A stretch of DNA of 64,000 bases, taken from contig JADCLP010000001.1 in assembly GCA_014983025.1 (NCBI GenBank), positions 248,001 to 312,000 on the forward strand. The letters are read 5' to 3'. Position numbers and translations under genes: made by a program. Below the pieces are notes generated by a model. That model was not told where the DNA came from. It saw only the letters and a list, made by a program, of their open reading frames with translations, and made no database searches. This document shows, piece after piece, positions 9,090-17,129 of the stretch. Numbering within the stretch: the first letter of the stretch is position 1; the number at the start of each line of letters is the position of its first letter. The DNA is from Erythrobacteraceae bacterium E2-1 Yellow Sea. Lineage in GTDB: Bacteria; Pseudomonadota; Alphaproteobacteria; Sphingomonadales; Sphingomonadaceae.

Positions 9090-9242
9090 ATAGGCGACGA
9101 CCAGCTACCGCCTCAAATCGATCACATGCAATTCCAGGCCTTGCTGCTGGCCTTTGTTGCTTTGCAGGCTGGTATCGACCGCCATATCCGCCGCGAAGGG
9201 GAAGAAGTGGTTCTTTCAATGCCGACTGCGTCTGAAGATTAA
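9084..9242 (+). pseudogene. in-frame continuation of the Cys-cluster gene after its TAG
   Basis: After the TAG the same frame is open for 52 codons to a TAA, ending over the last bases of the convergent flavoprotein gene. The peptide includes QFQALLLAFVALQAG and IDRHIRREGEE. The only ATG (9126) has no ribosome binding site, so an independent 38-residue gene is less likely than a detached C-terminus. Alternatives are a sequencing error, a true nonsense mutation or read-through. Confidence 0.45.
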
Positions 9243-10642
9243 TCCCCAGTCAAAATCCGGTCGATCAGCTCCTTCACCGTGGGGGTGAAATTGTTTGAAT
9301 AGAACGGGTCTTGTTTGAAGCGATATGCCGCATGCCCAGCAAAGGCCAGATTCTCGTCAGGGTCCCCGCCATGGGCAATATCCTGCAATGTCTTCTGGAT
9401 GCAGAAACTGCGCGGATCAGCCAGGCGACCCGTGGTGTGGTCATCATGGTCTTTCCAGCTGGAAAACTGGCAGTGTGACAGGCAGCCCATGCAGCCCTGC
9501 TGATCAGCGCGGATCTGCTCCGCGCTTTCAGGCGTGACGAACACCACCGTATTGTCAGGCGTTTTCAGCGCTTCAGTAAAGCCTTCATGTATCCAGGCCA
9601 GCGCCTTACGCTGATCACCTGGGTGTACCCAGAAATACTTGGCCTTGCCATGATCAAGCAAGGGCACAGTACCGTCTTCCTCATCCCGCTTGAAGATCGG
9701 GATCTGGCGTTCCGAACGATGCATCAGATCATACAGGAAAGGTGTTTTCACCGCGCTGGAATAAAACCCCGTCGGGCTGAATTTGTGCAACAACACATCA
9801 CCCGGTTCGACAGTGCGCAGCATGTCCTTCCAAACTTGCGGTATGGGACTTTCCTTGGTCAGCAAAGGGCGCGTACCGAACTGAAAAATGATCTTGCCCA
9901 GTTCCGGGTTGTCGATCCAGTTTTCCCATTCGCGCAGGAACCACACACCGCCCGCCATAACGATAGCGGTATCTTCGCTGACACCTTCTGCACGCATGGT
10001 TTCGCGCAGCGCCTTGACCCGGGGATAGGGATCTTCCGGCTTGGTCGGGTCTTCTGCATTGGAAAGACCATTGTGCCCGCCAGCCAGCCATGGATCTTCA
10101 TAGACCACAGCGGCCATCAATTCGGGTACCTTGGAATAGCTGCGTTTCCACAATGCACGGAATGCGCGGGCGGAACTGATGATGGGTAGGTAGTGGACGT
10201 TAAACCGCGCCGCGATTTCAGCCAGCTTGTACGGCATGCCCGCGCCACAGGTAACGCCAGTGATCAGGCCCTTGCAGTTTTCCAGCACGCCTTCCAGCAC
10301 CTGTTGTGCGCCGCCCATTTCCCACAACACATTGATATTAATCGCGCCCTTGCCATCGGCAATTTCATAGGCGCGTTTCACCTGCTCTGTGGCACCATCG
10401 ATGCCATATCGCACCAGCTGTTCGAACCGTTCCTTGCGGGTTGCCTGCGGATAGATTTGAGGGATTGGGCTCCCGTCCTCATCGTAGCTATCAGCATTTA
10501 CTGCGCTGACAGTGCCGATACCACCTGCCGCCGCCCACGCACCAGAACTGGCGTGGTTAGTTGCAGATACACCTTTACCGCCTTCAACCAGCGGCCAAAC
10601 TTCACGTCCGCCATAATTGATCGGACTAAGACCCTTGAACAA
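9239..10642 (-). CDS. nitronate monooxygenase-like flavin oxidoreductase
   Basis: A 467-residue TIM-barrel flavoprotein of the nitronate monooxygenase/NPD family, which oxidises nitroalkanes or nitronates with FMN. Barrel landmarks include the N-terminal INYGGREVWPLVEGGKGV, GLITGVTCGAGMP and YLPIISSARAF in the middle, and AIVMAGGVWF further on. It is about 100 residues longer than typical class I enzymes. The C-terminal extension holds a cysteine group (Cys384, Cys387 and Cys391 in CMGCLSHC, plus Cys414), which could bind a metal or iron-sulfur cluster. It stands alone on the minus strand, 123 bases from the lipoprotein methyltransferase gene. Enoyl reductase or another ene-type activity is possible. 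Confidence 0.75.
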   Translation of the reverse strand: MFKGLSPINYGGREVWPLVEGGKGVSATNHASSGAWAAAGGIGTVSAVNADSYDEDGSPIPQIYPQATRKERFEQLVRYGIDGATEQVKRAYEIADGKGAININVLWEMGGAQQVLEGVLENCKGLITGVTCGAGMPYKLAEIAARFNVHYLPIISSARAFRALWKRSYSKVPELMAAVVYEDPWLAGGHNGLSNAEDPTKPEDPYPRVKALRETMRAEGVSEDTAIVMAGGVWFLREWENWIDNPELGKIIFQFGTRPLLTKESPIPQVWKDMLRTVEPGDVLLHKFSPTGFYSSAVKTPFLYDLMHRSERQIPIFKRDEEDGTVPLLDHGKAKYFWVHPGDQRKALAWIHEGFTEALKTPDNTVVFVTPESAEQIRADQQGCMGCLSHCQFSSWKDHDDHTTGRLADPRSFCIQKTLQDIAHGGDPDENLAFAGHAAYRFKQDPFYSNNFTPTVKELIDRILTGD

Positions 10643-10765
10643 TGAAACGCTCCCTTGACGGCCGTACTGTTTGGCACGGCCAGATAGTGCATGGCCCCTT
10701 AGAGCATAAATTGCACAATTGCGTAGGCTTTTATGTCAGCAACATGTGGAACACGCCCTAGCGCG

Positions 10766-11479
10766 TTAGCTGCGCAATGCACATGGCCTGATTTCTCCAG
10801 GCTGTGATCGCTCCGATCCACGTTCGAAACGTGCAAAATAACCCCTGATGTCAGGCTTTTCGACAAATTCGACCAGCTTGAAACCCACTGCTTCGAATTC
10901 ACAGGATAAAAGCAACGGGGGGATACCGTGCTGGTCCGTCGGGCGATCACTGTCCACCACAATCACCTGCCCTGTAGCATTCAACGCCGGCCATAACCGC
11001 CATAGAAAGGCATAGGGTTCGGAAACTTCGTGATACATGTGGACAAGAAAGATACGGTCGAAACTGTCCATGGGCAGTTGGGGATCATCTTCATTCCCCA
11101 GTTTGATAGAGACATTGTCGAGCCGTTCGCGCTCTACCCTCTGCCCCAATCGCTCTAGAGCACCGCGGTCGATATCCTGTGCCAGCACTCGCCCCTCGCT
11201 GCCGACACGTTCGGCCAGGCGAATGGTGTAATATCCCTCGCCCGCGCCGATATCGGCCACGGTCATCCCTTCGGCGATCTCCGCCAGATCCATGACCTTT
11301 TGCGCTTCACCGCGACTGTCACGAACATCCTCTGTGGAAAGGGCGGGATCGCCCGTGCCGGAAATCGGCCTGTCAGCACGTGGAAATTCTATTGCGGTGG
11401 GTGGACGATCGCTTTGGTCATCTGCCGGTTGGCAAGCCACCATCAACGGCATCAGCGCGATGGCGGCCCAGCGGATCAT
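10766..11479 (-). CDS. lipoprotein-type class I SAM methyltransferase
   Basis: A 237-residue protein with an unusual combination of features. The N-terminus looks like a lipoprotein signal peptide: a charged start, a hydrophobic run, then LMVAC with Cys16 and no Asp at the following position. The rest is a class I methyltransferase domain with the SAM-binding VADIGAGEGYYTIRLAE, an acidic loop after VLAQDID, and the FDRIFLVHMYHEV region. SAM is a cytoplasmic cofactor, so an exported enzyme is puzzling. The ATG overlaps the prfB stop (ATGA), so it is the last gene of the amidase-PBP1A-peroxiredoxin-prfB series. The substrate is unknown. PrmC, the usual release factor methylase, has an NPPY motif that is absent here. 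Confidence 0.75.
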   Translation of the reverse strand: MIRWAAIALMPLMVACQPADDQSDRPPTAIEFPRADRPISGTGDPALSTEDVRDSRGEAQKVMDLAEIAEGMTVADIGAGEGYYTIRLAERVGSEGRVLAQDIDRGALERLGQRVERERLDNVSIKLGNEDDPQLPMDSFDRIFLVHMYHEVSEPYAFLWRLWPALNATGQVIVVDSDRPTDQHGIPPLLLSCEFEAVGFKLVEFVEKPDIRGYFARFERGSERSQPGEIRPCALRS

Positions 11480-12603
11480 TCCACGTCCTCTACAGCAACT
11501 TCCTCACCCGTCACACGCTGCGCCAATGCGGCAGAGATGAACTGGTCCAAAGCGCCATCCAGCACATCGTCAGGTGAAGTAGAGGTTACGCCTGTGCGCA
11601 AATCCTTCACCATCTGGTACGGCTGCAATACATAGCTGCGGATCTGGTGGCCCCAGCCAATATCACTCTTGGAAGAATGTTCAGCACTCGCCGCTTCTTC
11701 GCGTTTGCGCAATTCTTCTTCATAAAGACGCGCCTTCAGCATGTTCATCGCGATATCGCGATTCTTGTGCTGGCTGCGATCAACCTGGCTGGCCACCACA
11801 ATGCCGGAAGGCTGGTGAGTGATACGTACGGCGCTGTCAGTTGTATTAACGTGCTGACCGCCGGCACCACTGGCACGATATGTATCTATCTTCAGATCAG
11901 CAGGATTGATCTCGATATCGATATTGTCATCAATAACGGGATAGACCCAGACCGAACTGAAGCTGGTGTGGCGGCGGGCTGAACTGTCATAGGGGCTGAT
12001 ACGCACCAGCCTGTGTACACCGCTTTCCGTCTTGGCATAGCCATAGGCATTTTCGCCCTTCAGCAGCAAAGTGGCTGATTTGATCCCGGCAGTTTCACCA
12101 GCCTGATATTCAACAGTTTCAACCTTGAAACCCTTACGCTCTGCCCAGCGGGCATACATGCGCAGCAGCATTTCTGCCCAGTCCTGGCTTTCTGTACCCC
12201 CTGCCCCGGCATGGATTTCCAGATAGGTATCATTCCCATCCACCTCACCTGACAGCAGCGCCTGAACCTTGTCCGCGTCAGCGCGATCAGCCAGTCGTTG
12301 CAGGCTGTTCAGGCCATCTTCCACGATGCTGTCTTCGCCCTCAGCCTCACCCATCTCGATGAATTCAACCGCATCCGCCATTTCGGCGGCGATTTCCTTT
12401 ACCGTGTTGATCGCGGTTTCCAGCAATTTTTGCTCTCGTGTAATTGCCTGAGCTTCCTTGGGATTATCCCAAAGTGTCGGGTCCTGAACGCGGGCATCCA
12501 GTTCTTCCAGACGGCGCAGCGCACGGCCCCAATCCAGCGACTGGCGCACCAGCGCCAATGCTGCTTCAATTCGATCAATATTGGCCTGCCCTTCGGCACG
12601 CAT
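11476..12603 (-). CDS. prfB: peptide chain release factor 2
   Basis: Release factor 2 (375 aa) ends translation at UGA and UAA codons. The universal GGQ motif, which triggers peptide release, is at 248-250 in ASGAGGQHVNTTDSAVR. The codon-recognition tripeptide reads SPY (203-205) rather than the SPF of E. coli, a variant I recall as common in Alphaproteobacteria. The frame is continuous, without the programmed +1 frameshift and internal UGA found in E. coli prfB, so that autoregulation is absent. The gene lies 81 bases downstream of the peroxiredoxin gene and overlaps the lipoprotein methyltransferase gene. Confidence 0.97.
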   Translation of the reverse strand: MRAEGQANIDRIEAALALVRQSLDWGRALRRLEELDARVQDPTLWDNPKEAQAITREQKLLETAINTVKEIAAEMADAVEFIEMGEAEGEDSIVEDGLNSLQRLADRADADKVQALLSGEVDGNDTYLEIHAGAGGTESQDWAEMLLRMYARWAERKGFKVETVEYQAGETAGIKSATLLLKGENAYGYAKTESGVHRLVRISPYDSSARRHTSFSSVWVYPVIDDNIDIEINPADLKIDTYRASGAGGQHVNTTDSAVRITHQPSGIVVASQVDRSQHKNRDIAMNMLKARLYEEELRKREEAASAEHSSKSDIGWGHQIRSYVLQPYQMVKDLRTGVTSTSPDDVLDGALDQFISAALAQRVTGEEVAVEDVE

Positions 12604-12684
12604 AGTCTATCCCCAATGAAATCAAGCTGCCCGCTTAGCGGACGAAATGCGATTGTAAAGAATTGCCGCTTTGGCTGGCGTCGG

Positions 12685-13224
12685 TCAGTCCTGCAAGGCG
12701 CGCACTGCCTGCAATGTCAGATGGACATGATGGCGGTAGTCAGCATCGGAATGAACCATGGCGATACGCCCATCCTGCGCAATGACATAGCTGGTACGGC
12801 TGGCATTTTCTGTGGCTTTCCCATCGACCATACGAACGACATCATATGCCCGTATCAAGGCAGGTGAAGCCACGCCGACTGCAAAGGCATCACGGCATTC
12901 TTCCTGTGAAAAACGTTTCAATGTCGCAATATCATCATTCGACATGCCGATAACACTGGCCCCCGCAGCATGGAATTTGGCCATATTTTCAGCAAAGGCA
13001 TTGGCTTCCAAAGTGCACCCCTGCGTAAACGCCTTGGGGTAGAAATAGAGAACCACTGGCCCCTTCGCCAGGGCAGCCTGAAGGGAAAATCCAGCTTCCT
13101 TGCCAGCCAAAGCAGCGCGTGTAGTGAATATCGGCGCTTTCGCGCCGACTGGAAGTTCAGCGACCGCGGGTACGGGAAGCACCAACATCACTGCACAGGC
13201 GAATAGAATGCGGCGTAAGGTCAA
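12685..13224 (-). CDS. exported peroxiredoxin (AhpC/TSA, Bcp-like)
   Basis: A thiol peroxidase of 179 aa that reduces hydrogen peroxide or organic peroxides. Residues 1-22 form a signal peptide (PVPAVA-EL), placing it in the periplasm. The thioredoxin fold contains VVLYFYPKAFTQGCT, with the peroxidatic Cys70. The CxxxxC pair typical of E. coli Bcp is missing, so either Cys110 in FSQEECRDAF resolves the disulfide or the enzyme is one-Cys. Its ATG overlaps the PBP1A stop (ATGA), which suggests coexpression with cell-wall synthesis genes. Confidence 0.87.
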   Translation of the reverse strand: MTLRRILFACAVMLVLPVPAVAELPVGAKAPIFTTRAALAGKEAGFSLQAALAKGPVVLYFYPKAFTQGCTLEANAFAENMAKFHAAGASVIGMSNDDIATLKRFSQEECRDAFAVGVASPALIRAYDVVRMVDGKATENASRTSYVIAQDGRIAMVHSDADYRHHVHLTLQAVRALQD

Positions 13225-15731
13225 TATATGCCTCCCTGATCTTCGACAAAATCATCTGGCTGACCACCACGAACGCCTTCACCTGCCGAACGTGCAGCAC
13301 GACCGCGCCTGATAAGGGACAACAATTCTTCGCGCATGGCTGCGATTTCATCCTGATGGGTCGAACGTGGTGGCTCTGTATCCGGCTTGAACGCCTCCCA
13401 AATCACATCAGCCAATGGTTCGTCCGTGGGCCAGGCATCGAACACACGTTTGCCCGTGCGCCGGTCGATCCGCACCATACGAATGCCAGGTGGGGCAACA
13501 GCAGGCTCCTCATCCCAGCGATCACGCGTGGCCAGCACGAATTCCTTGAAGATCGGGGCCGCCGTATTGCCACCTTGGATATAACCGCCCAGATTGCGCG
13601 GCTGATCATAGCCGATGTAAACGCCGGCAACGATATCGGGCGATCCCCCCATGAACCATGCGTTTGTCGGGCCAGAAGTTGTGCCGGTCTTGCCAAACAG
13701 TGGCAGTTTCAGATCACGCAACCGCACTGCTGTCCCGCGTGTCACCACACCTTCCAGCATATGAACCACCTGATAGGCGGTGCGCGGGTCGATCACTTCC
13801 TTACCCCGTGCACCAAAACGGGGCATGGGCTGCCCATCCCATTGGGCCATGTTACAGCCATCGCATTTGCGCTTGTCCGCGCGCCAGATCACCTTACCTC
13901 TGCGATCCTGGACATAATCAATGACAGTGGGGGTGTGCAGGCGGCCATGATTGGCCAGCGCAGCATAGGCGTTCACCAGCTTGAGTACTGTCGTATCGCC
14001 TGCGCCAAGCGCAAAGGCAGGATAGGGTTCATAGGAACCGATGTTGAACCGCTTGAAGGTGTTGATCACCTGCGGCATGCCCGCTTCCATCGCGATATGA
14101 ACAGTCATCAAATTGCGCGACTGTTCCAAACCCCACCGCATTGTGTGGACACCGCCACCTTTTCCATCAAAATTGCGGAAGCATTTCTCACCCAGATTGG
14201 CGCCCTGATAAAAACAGAAAGTTTCATCAGGCACCTCGCTGGCAGGGGTCATCCCTGTATCCAGGCCGGTGGCATAGACGAACGGCTTTATGGTAGAGCC
14301 GGGCTGACGATCTGCCTGCGTGGCGCGGTTGAAATCGCTTAAGCGGAAATCGAACCCGCCCTGCATTGCCAACACGCGCCCTGTCTGGACCGATTCCGCC
14401 AGAAAACCTCCTGACACGCCTGGAATTGTGCGAACGCGATAGCCACTGCCTTCAGGCGACACAGCAATCACATGGCCAGCCTTCAACTCATCGGGAAGCC
14501 CTGCCAGGGGTGCTTGTTTGCCATCGGGGAAACCGATCTGTGCGCTGTTTCCTGACCGCGCAGTGACAACACCAATGCGCCAATCCTTGTAGTTGACCGA
14601 AAGAAAGGAACTGGCCAGTTGCCCCGCCCAATCACCTTTGCTCACATCGATGGTCGCGATCGGCCCGGTCCACCCACGGCTGCCCTGATACCGCATCAGC
14701 CCTGCACGCAAGGCATCGCGCGCGGCCTTCTGCAATTCAGGATCCAGTGATGTACGCACCCACAAACCGCCTGCATACACACTGTTGGGGCCCGCTTCGG
14801 CCGTTTCACCAAAATCGGCGATCAACTGTCGGCGGACCTCTTCCATAAAATATCCCGCATCGACAGAGCGTGTTAAAGCCGCTTGTTGGGCCAGGCCCAG
14901 CGGCTCTGCCTGTGCAGCGCGCATTTCAACTGCAGTGATGAAGCCATTGTCCTCCATCTGTGACAGGACAAAATTGCGCCGGGTCAGCGCCAACTGTTCA
15001 TTCTGTTTGCGGCCATACCGCTCTGGCGCTTTTGGCAGGATGGCCAGAAAGGCCATTTCATGCAGGTCCAGATCGCCCACATCCTTGTTGAAATATGCCT
15101 GAGATGCGGCCTGTACACCAAAACTGCGGCGCCCCAGCGGGATTTCATTAAGGTAAAGCTCAAGAATTTCCTGCTTGGTCAACACGCTTTCAATACGGCG
15201 CGCCAGGATCATTTCTTTAAGCTTACGTGTGACCGAATATTCATCGCCCAGCAGGATATTCTTGGCCACCTGCTGTGTGATGGTAGAACCGCCGACTGCA
15301 CGCTCGCCAGAACCGTACTTCAGTGCATAATCGAAAACGGCATTCGCTGTACCTGTCAGATCAACGCCGCCATGGCTGAAGAAGGTCTTATCCTCTGCCG
15401 AAAGATAGGCTTCAATCAGCTTTTCAGGGAAATCAGCATATTGCAGCTGCACGCGTCGTTCGCGGGCATAGGAATGAACGATTTCACCATCCACTCCACG
15501 TACAACAGTCGGCAGTGGGGTTTCATACTCCAGCAGTACCTCTGCATCGGGCAAGTCGCGCGCTAACCATGCCCATAGCACCATCAGCGCGACAACACCT
15601 GCCAGAACACCACGCGTTGCCCACCGAAATTTACGGTGTGATTTCCAATTCGCGCGGAACCATTCGGTTACAGCGCGGCTGTCCCGTTCAAAGCGATACC
15701 GGAAATATTCGATTGCTGATTGCTGGCTCAT
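13221..15731 (-). CDS. mrcA: penicillin-binding protein 1A
   Basis: A bifunctional class A penicillin-binding protein (836 aa from the chosen start) that polymerises and crosslinks peptidoglycan. One transmembrane anchor (about residues 33-52) is followed by the glycosyltransferase domain with EDKTFFSHGGVD, GGSTITQQVAKN and RKLKEMILARRIE. The transpeptidase domain holds the SxxK motif in QPGSTIKPF, an SxN motif in EQSRNLM and KTG in FGKTGTTSGP. The widest frame begins at a TTG at 15791, with further ATGs at 15764 and 15734. I chose the ATG at 15729-15731, preceded by GGGCAG, but the exact start is uncertain. It follows the amidase gene by about 100 bases. Confidence 0.95.
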   Translation of the reverse strand: MSQQSAIEYFRYRFERDSRAVTEWFRANWKSHRKFRWATRGVLAGVVALMVLWAWLARDLPDAEVLLEYETPLPTVVRGVDGEIVHSYARERRVQLQYADFPEKLIEAYLSAEDKTFFSHGGVDLTGTANAVFDYALKYGSGERAVGGSTITQQVAKNILLGDEYSVTRKLKEMILARRIESVLTKQEILELYLNEIPLGRRSFGVQAASQAYFNKDVGDLDLHEMAFLAILPKAPERYGRKQNEQLALTRRNFVLSQMEDNGFITAVEMRAAQAEPLGLAQQAALTRSVDAGYFMEEVRRQLIADFGETAEAGPNSVYAGGLWVRTSLDPELQKAARDALRAGLMRYQGSRGWTGPIATIDVSKGDWAGQLASSFLSVNYKDWRIGVVTARSGNSAQIGFPDGKQAPLAGLPDELKAGHVIAVSPEGSGYRVRTIPGVSGGFLAESVQTGRVLAMQGGFDFRLSDFNRATQADRQPGSTIKPFVYATGLDTGMTPASEVPDETFCFYQGANLGEKCFRNFDGKGGGVHTMRWGLEQSRNLMTVHIAMEAGMPQVINTFKRFNIGSYEPYPAFALGAGDTTVLKLVNAYAALANHGRLHTPTVIDYVQDRRGKVIWRADKRKCDGCNMAQWDGQPMPRFGARGKEVIDPRTAYQVVHMLEGVVTRGTAVRLRDLKLPLFGKTGTTSGPTNAWFMGGSPDIVAGVYIGYDQPRNLGGYIQGGNTAAPIFKEFVLATRDRWDEEPAVAPPGIRMVRIDRRTGKRVFDAWPTDEPLADVIWEAFKPDTEPPRSTHQDEIAAMREELLSLIRRGRAARSAGEGVRGGQPDDFVEDQGGIY

Positions 15732-15828
15732 CATCTGCCCATTGTTGGACCCGGCACTTAGCATGGCGTTTCTGTCTGGCGCCAGAACCAAAATCCGTTT
15801 TCAATTGTGTTAACTCAAGTGCGCCCGT

Positions 15829-16698
15829 TCAATCCAAGCCCTGCCGTACGAAATATGCCTTGATCGCGCTGGTCAGAACATTAGCAAATGCCTGGCGTCC
15901 TTCTGGCGAAAGCAGGCGCTGTGCATCATCAGCACTGGTGACAAAACCGCTTTCAAACAGGACTGATGGCATGTCTGGTGTACGCAGCACAACCAGATCT
16001 GCAGCACGCAGGGCCGGTGGCAGAAAGGTAATTCGCCCTTCCCCTTCACGTGTGATCAGGCGGGCAAATTCAATCGATTCCTCTCGGCTGTATCGCTGCG
16101 ACAGTTCGACCAGAATAGCGTTCACCTCTGCATCCTGCCCTTCAATGGATATTCCATTCAACCGATCGGCATCGTTCTCGCGGCGGGCAAAGCGCGCAGC
16201 TGCTGCGCTGGAAGCACGGTTGGACAGGGTGTAGAGGCTGGCCCCACTTACTTCACTGGGTTCGCCAGCAGAATCGGCATGAATGGAGATGAACAGGTCT
16301 GCGTCGAGCCTTCGCGCTATATCAGGACGTTCCTCAAGCGATAGCAGGCGATCATCATCGCGCGTCATGGCCACGCGTACTCCGCCTTGGGCGATCAGCT
16401 CATCACGCAATGCGGTGGCCAGCGCCAGCGTTACATCCTTTTCCCGAATCCCCTCACCCACGGCACCCGGATCGCGTCCACCATGACCGGCATCGATAAC
16501 CACCAGCGGAAGGGACGAATCACGTGGGCCCAGCACTTCAGGCAGCCCGTACTTTTCTATCTGATCGGGTAATAGAAACCGCAGAACATATTCACGGCCG
16601 AAATGCGGAATGGGGATAACATAGCCCACCGCAATCACGGCCCCAAGAGCCAGCAGGGGCAAGAAGATTACCAGGGCAAGATGTGCGCGGAACGGCAT
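15829..16698 (-). CDS. N-acetylmuramoyl-L-alanine amidase (Amidase_3)
   Basis: A zinc amidase of 289 aa that cuts the bond between muramic acid and the stem peptide during cell separation and wall turnover. A hydrophobic N-terminal segment (residues 6-30) is a signal anchor or signal peptide. The Amidase_3 domain shows the metal ligands in VVIDAGHGGRDPGA, a Glu in GIREKDVTL, a His in LFISIHADS and the catalytic Glu in VLFESGFVTS. There is no separate AMIN domain, so it is shorter than E. coli AmiC. It is the first gene of the leftward series with PBP1A and diverges from rne. Confidence 0.93.
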   Translation of the reverse strand: MPFRAHLALVIFLPLLALGAVIAVGYVIPIPHFGREYVLRFLLPDQIEKYGLPEVLGPRDSSLPLVVIDAGHGGRDPGAVGEGIREKDVTLALATALRDELIAQGGVRVAMTRDDDRLLSLEERPDIARRLDADLFISIHADSAGEPSEVSGASLYTLSNRASSAAAARFARRENDADRLNGISIEGQDAEVNAILVELSQRYSREESIEFARLITREGEGRITFLPPALRAADLVVLRTPDMPSVLFESGFVTSADDAQRLLSPEGRQAFANVLTSAIKAYFVRQGLD

Positions 16699-17129
16699 GA
16701 TGCATCTTTGTTAGGGTTTACCGCACTATAAACGCAATATGGTTGCGGGGTGAAACCCACGGTGCTAGCAGCACAAAACCGGAAAAATTCCTGCACATGC
16801 GCATCACAGACGCAACCAGGATGCCAATTCCGCACTTTCACGGCGATTTTTTCGTGAAAGCTTACAACAGGTTGAAGCAGTGATCAGAAGCCACATCCAG
16901 CAAATCCAGGGGCCGCGAACCGCGCGCACCATGGCCTATGCTGGTCTGGCCGCACCTTCAGGATGCAACTCAATCACGGCAGACACAGCACTTTCGCCCC
17001 AGGCCAATATGTGCCGGGGCCGATCGGAACACGCCCACCGCCAGCAAAATCTGGCGGCAGGCTCCCACACAATTGCGCGGCAGGATGGAGATGGCCCAGC
17101 CATGCTCCCCCGCGCATGGAGAATACATA
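16699..17129. promoter_or_regulatory. divergent intergenic region between the amidase gene and rne
   Basis: 431 bases with no convincing gene. Short open frames here lack ribosome binding sites. It must hold the promoters of both the leftward cell-wall series and rne. I cannot place -35/-10 boxes with confidence. The clearest structure is the hairpin at 16835-16860. A long rne leader fits the known autoregulation of rne through its 5' untranslated region in E. coli. Confidence 0.5.
16835..16860 (+). other. 8-bp perfect inverted repeat in the rne leader
   Basis: CTTTCACG and CGTGAAAG form a perfect stem around a ten-base loop containing a T-run. It lies about 270 bases upstream of the rne start codon. 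It could be an operator, or an RNA hairpin in the leader if transcription starts upstream of it. The T-run is inside the loop, so it is not a terminator. Confidence 0.5.

Noticed and set aside
11476-12603. Programmed frameshift in prfB
   Set aside because: The frame is continuous with no internal TGA near codon 25.
13356-14342. 328-codon open frame on the plus strand
   Set aside because: Antisense to the PBP1A gene, which carries all catalytic motifs.
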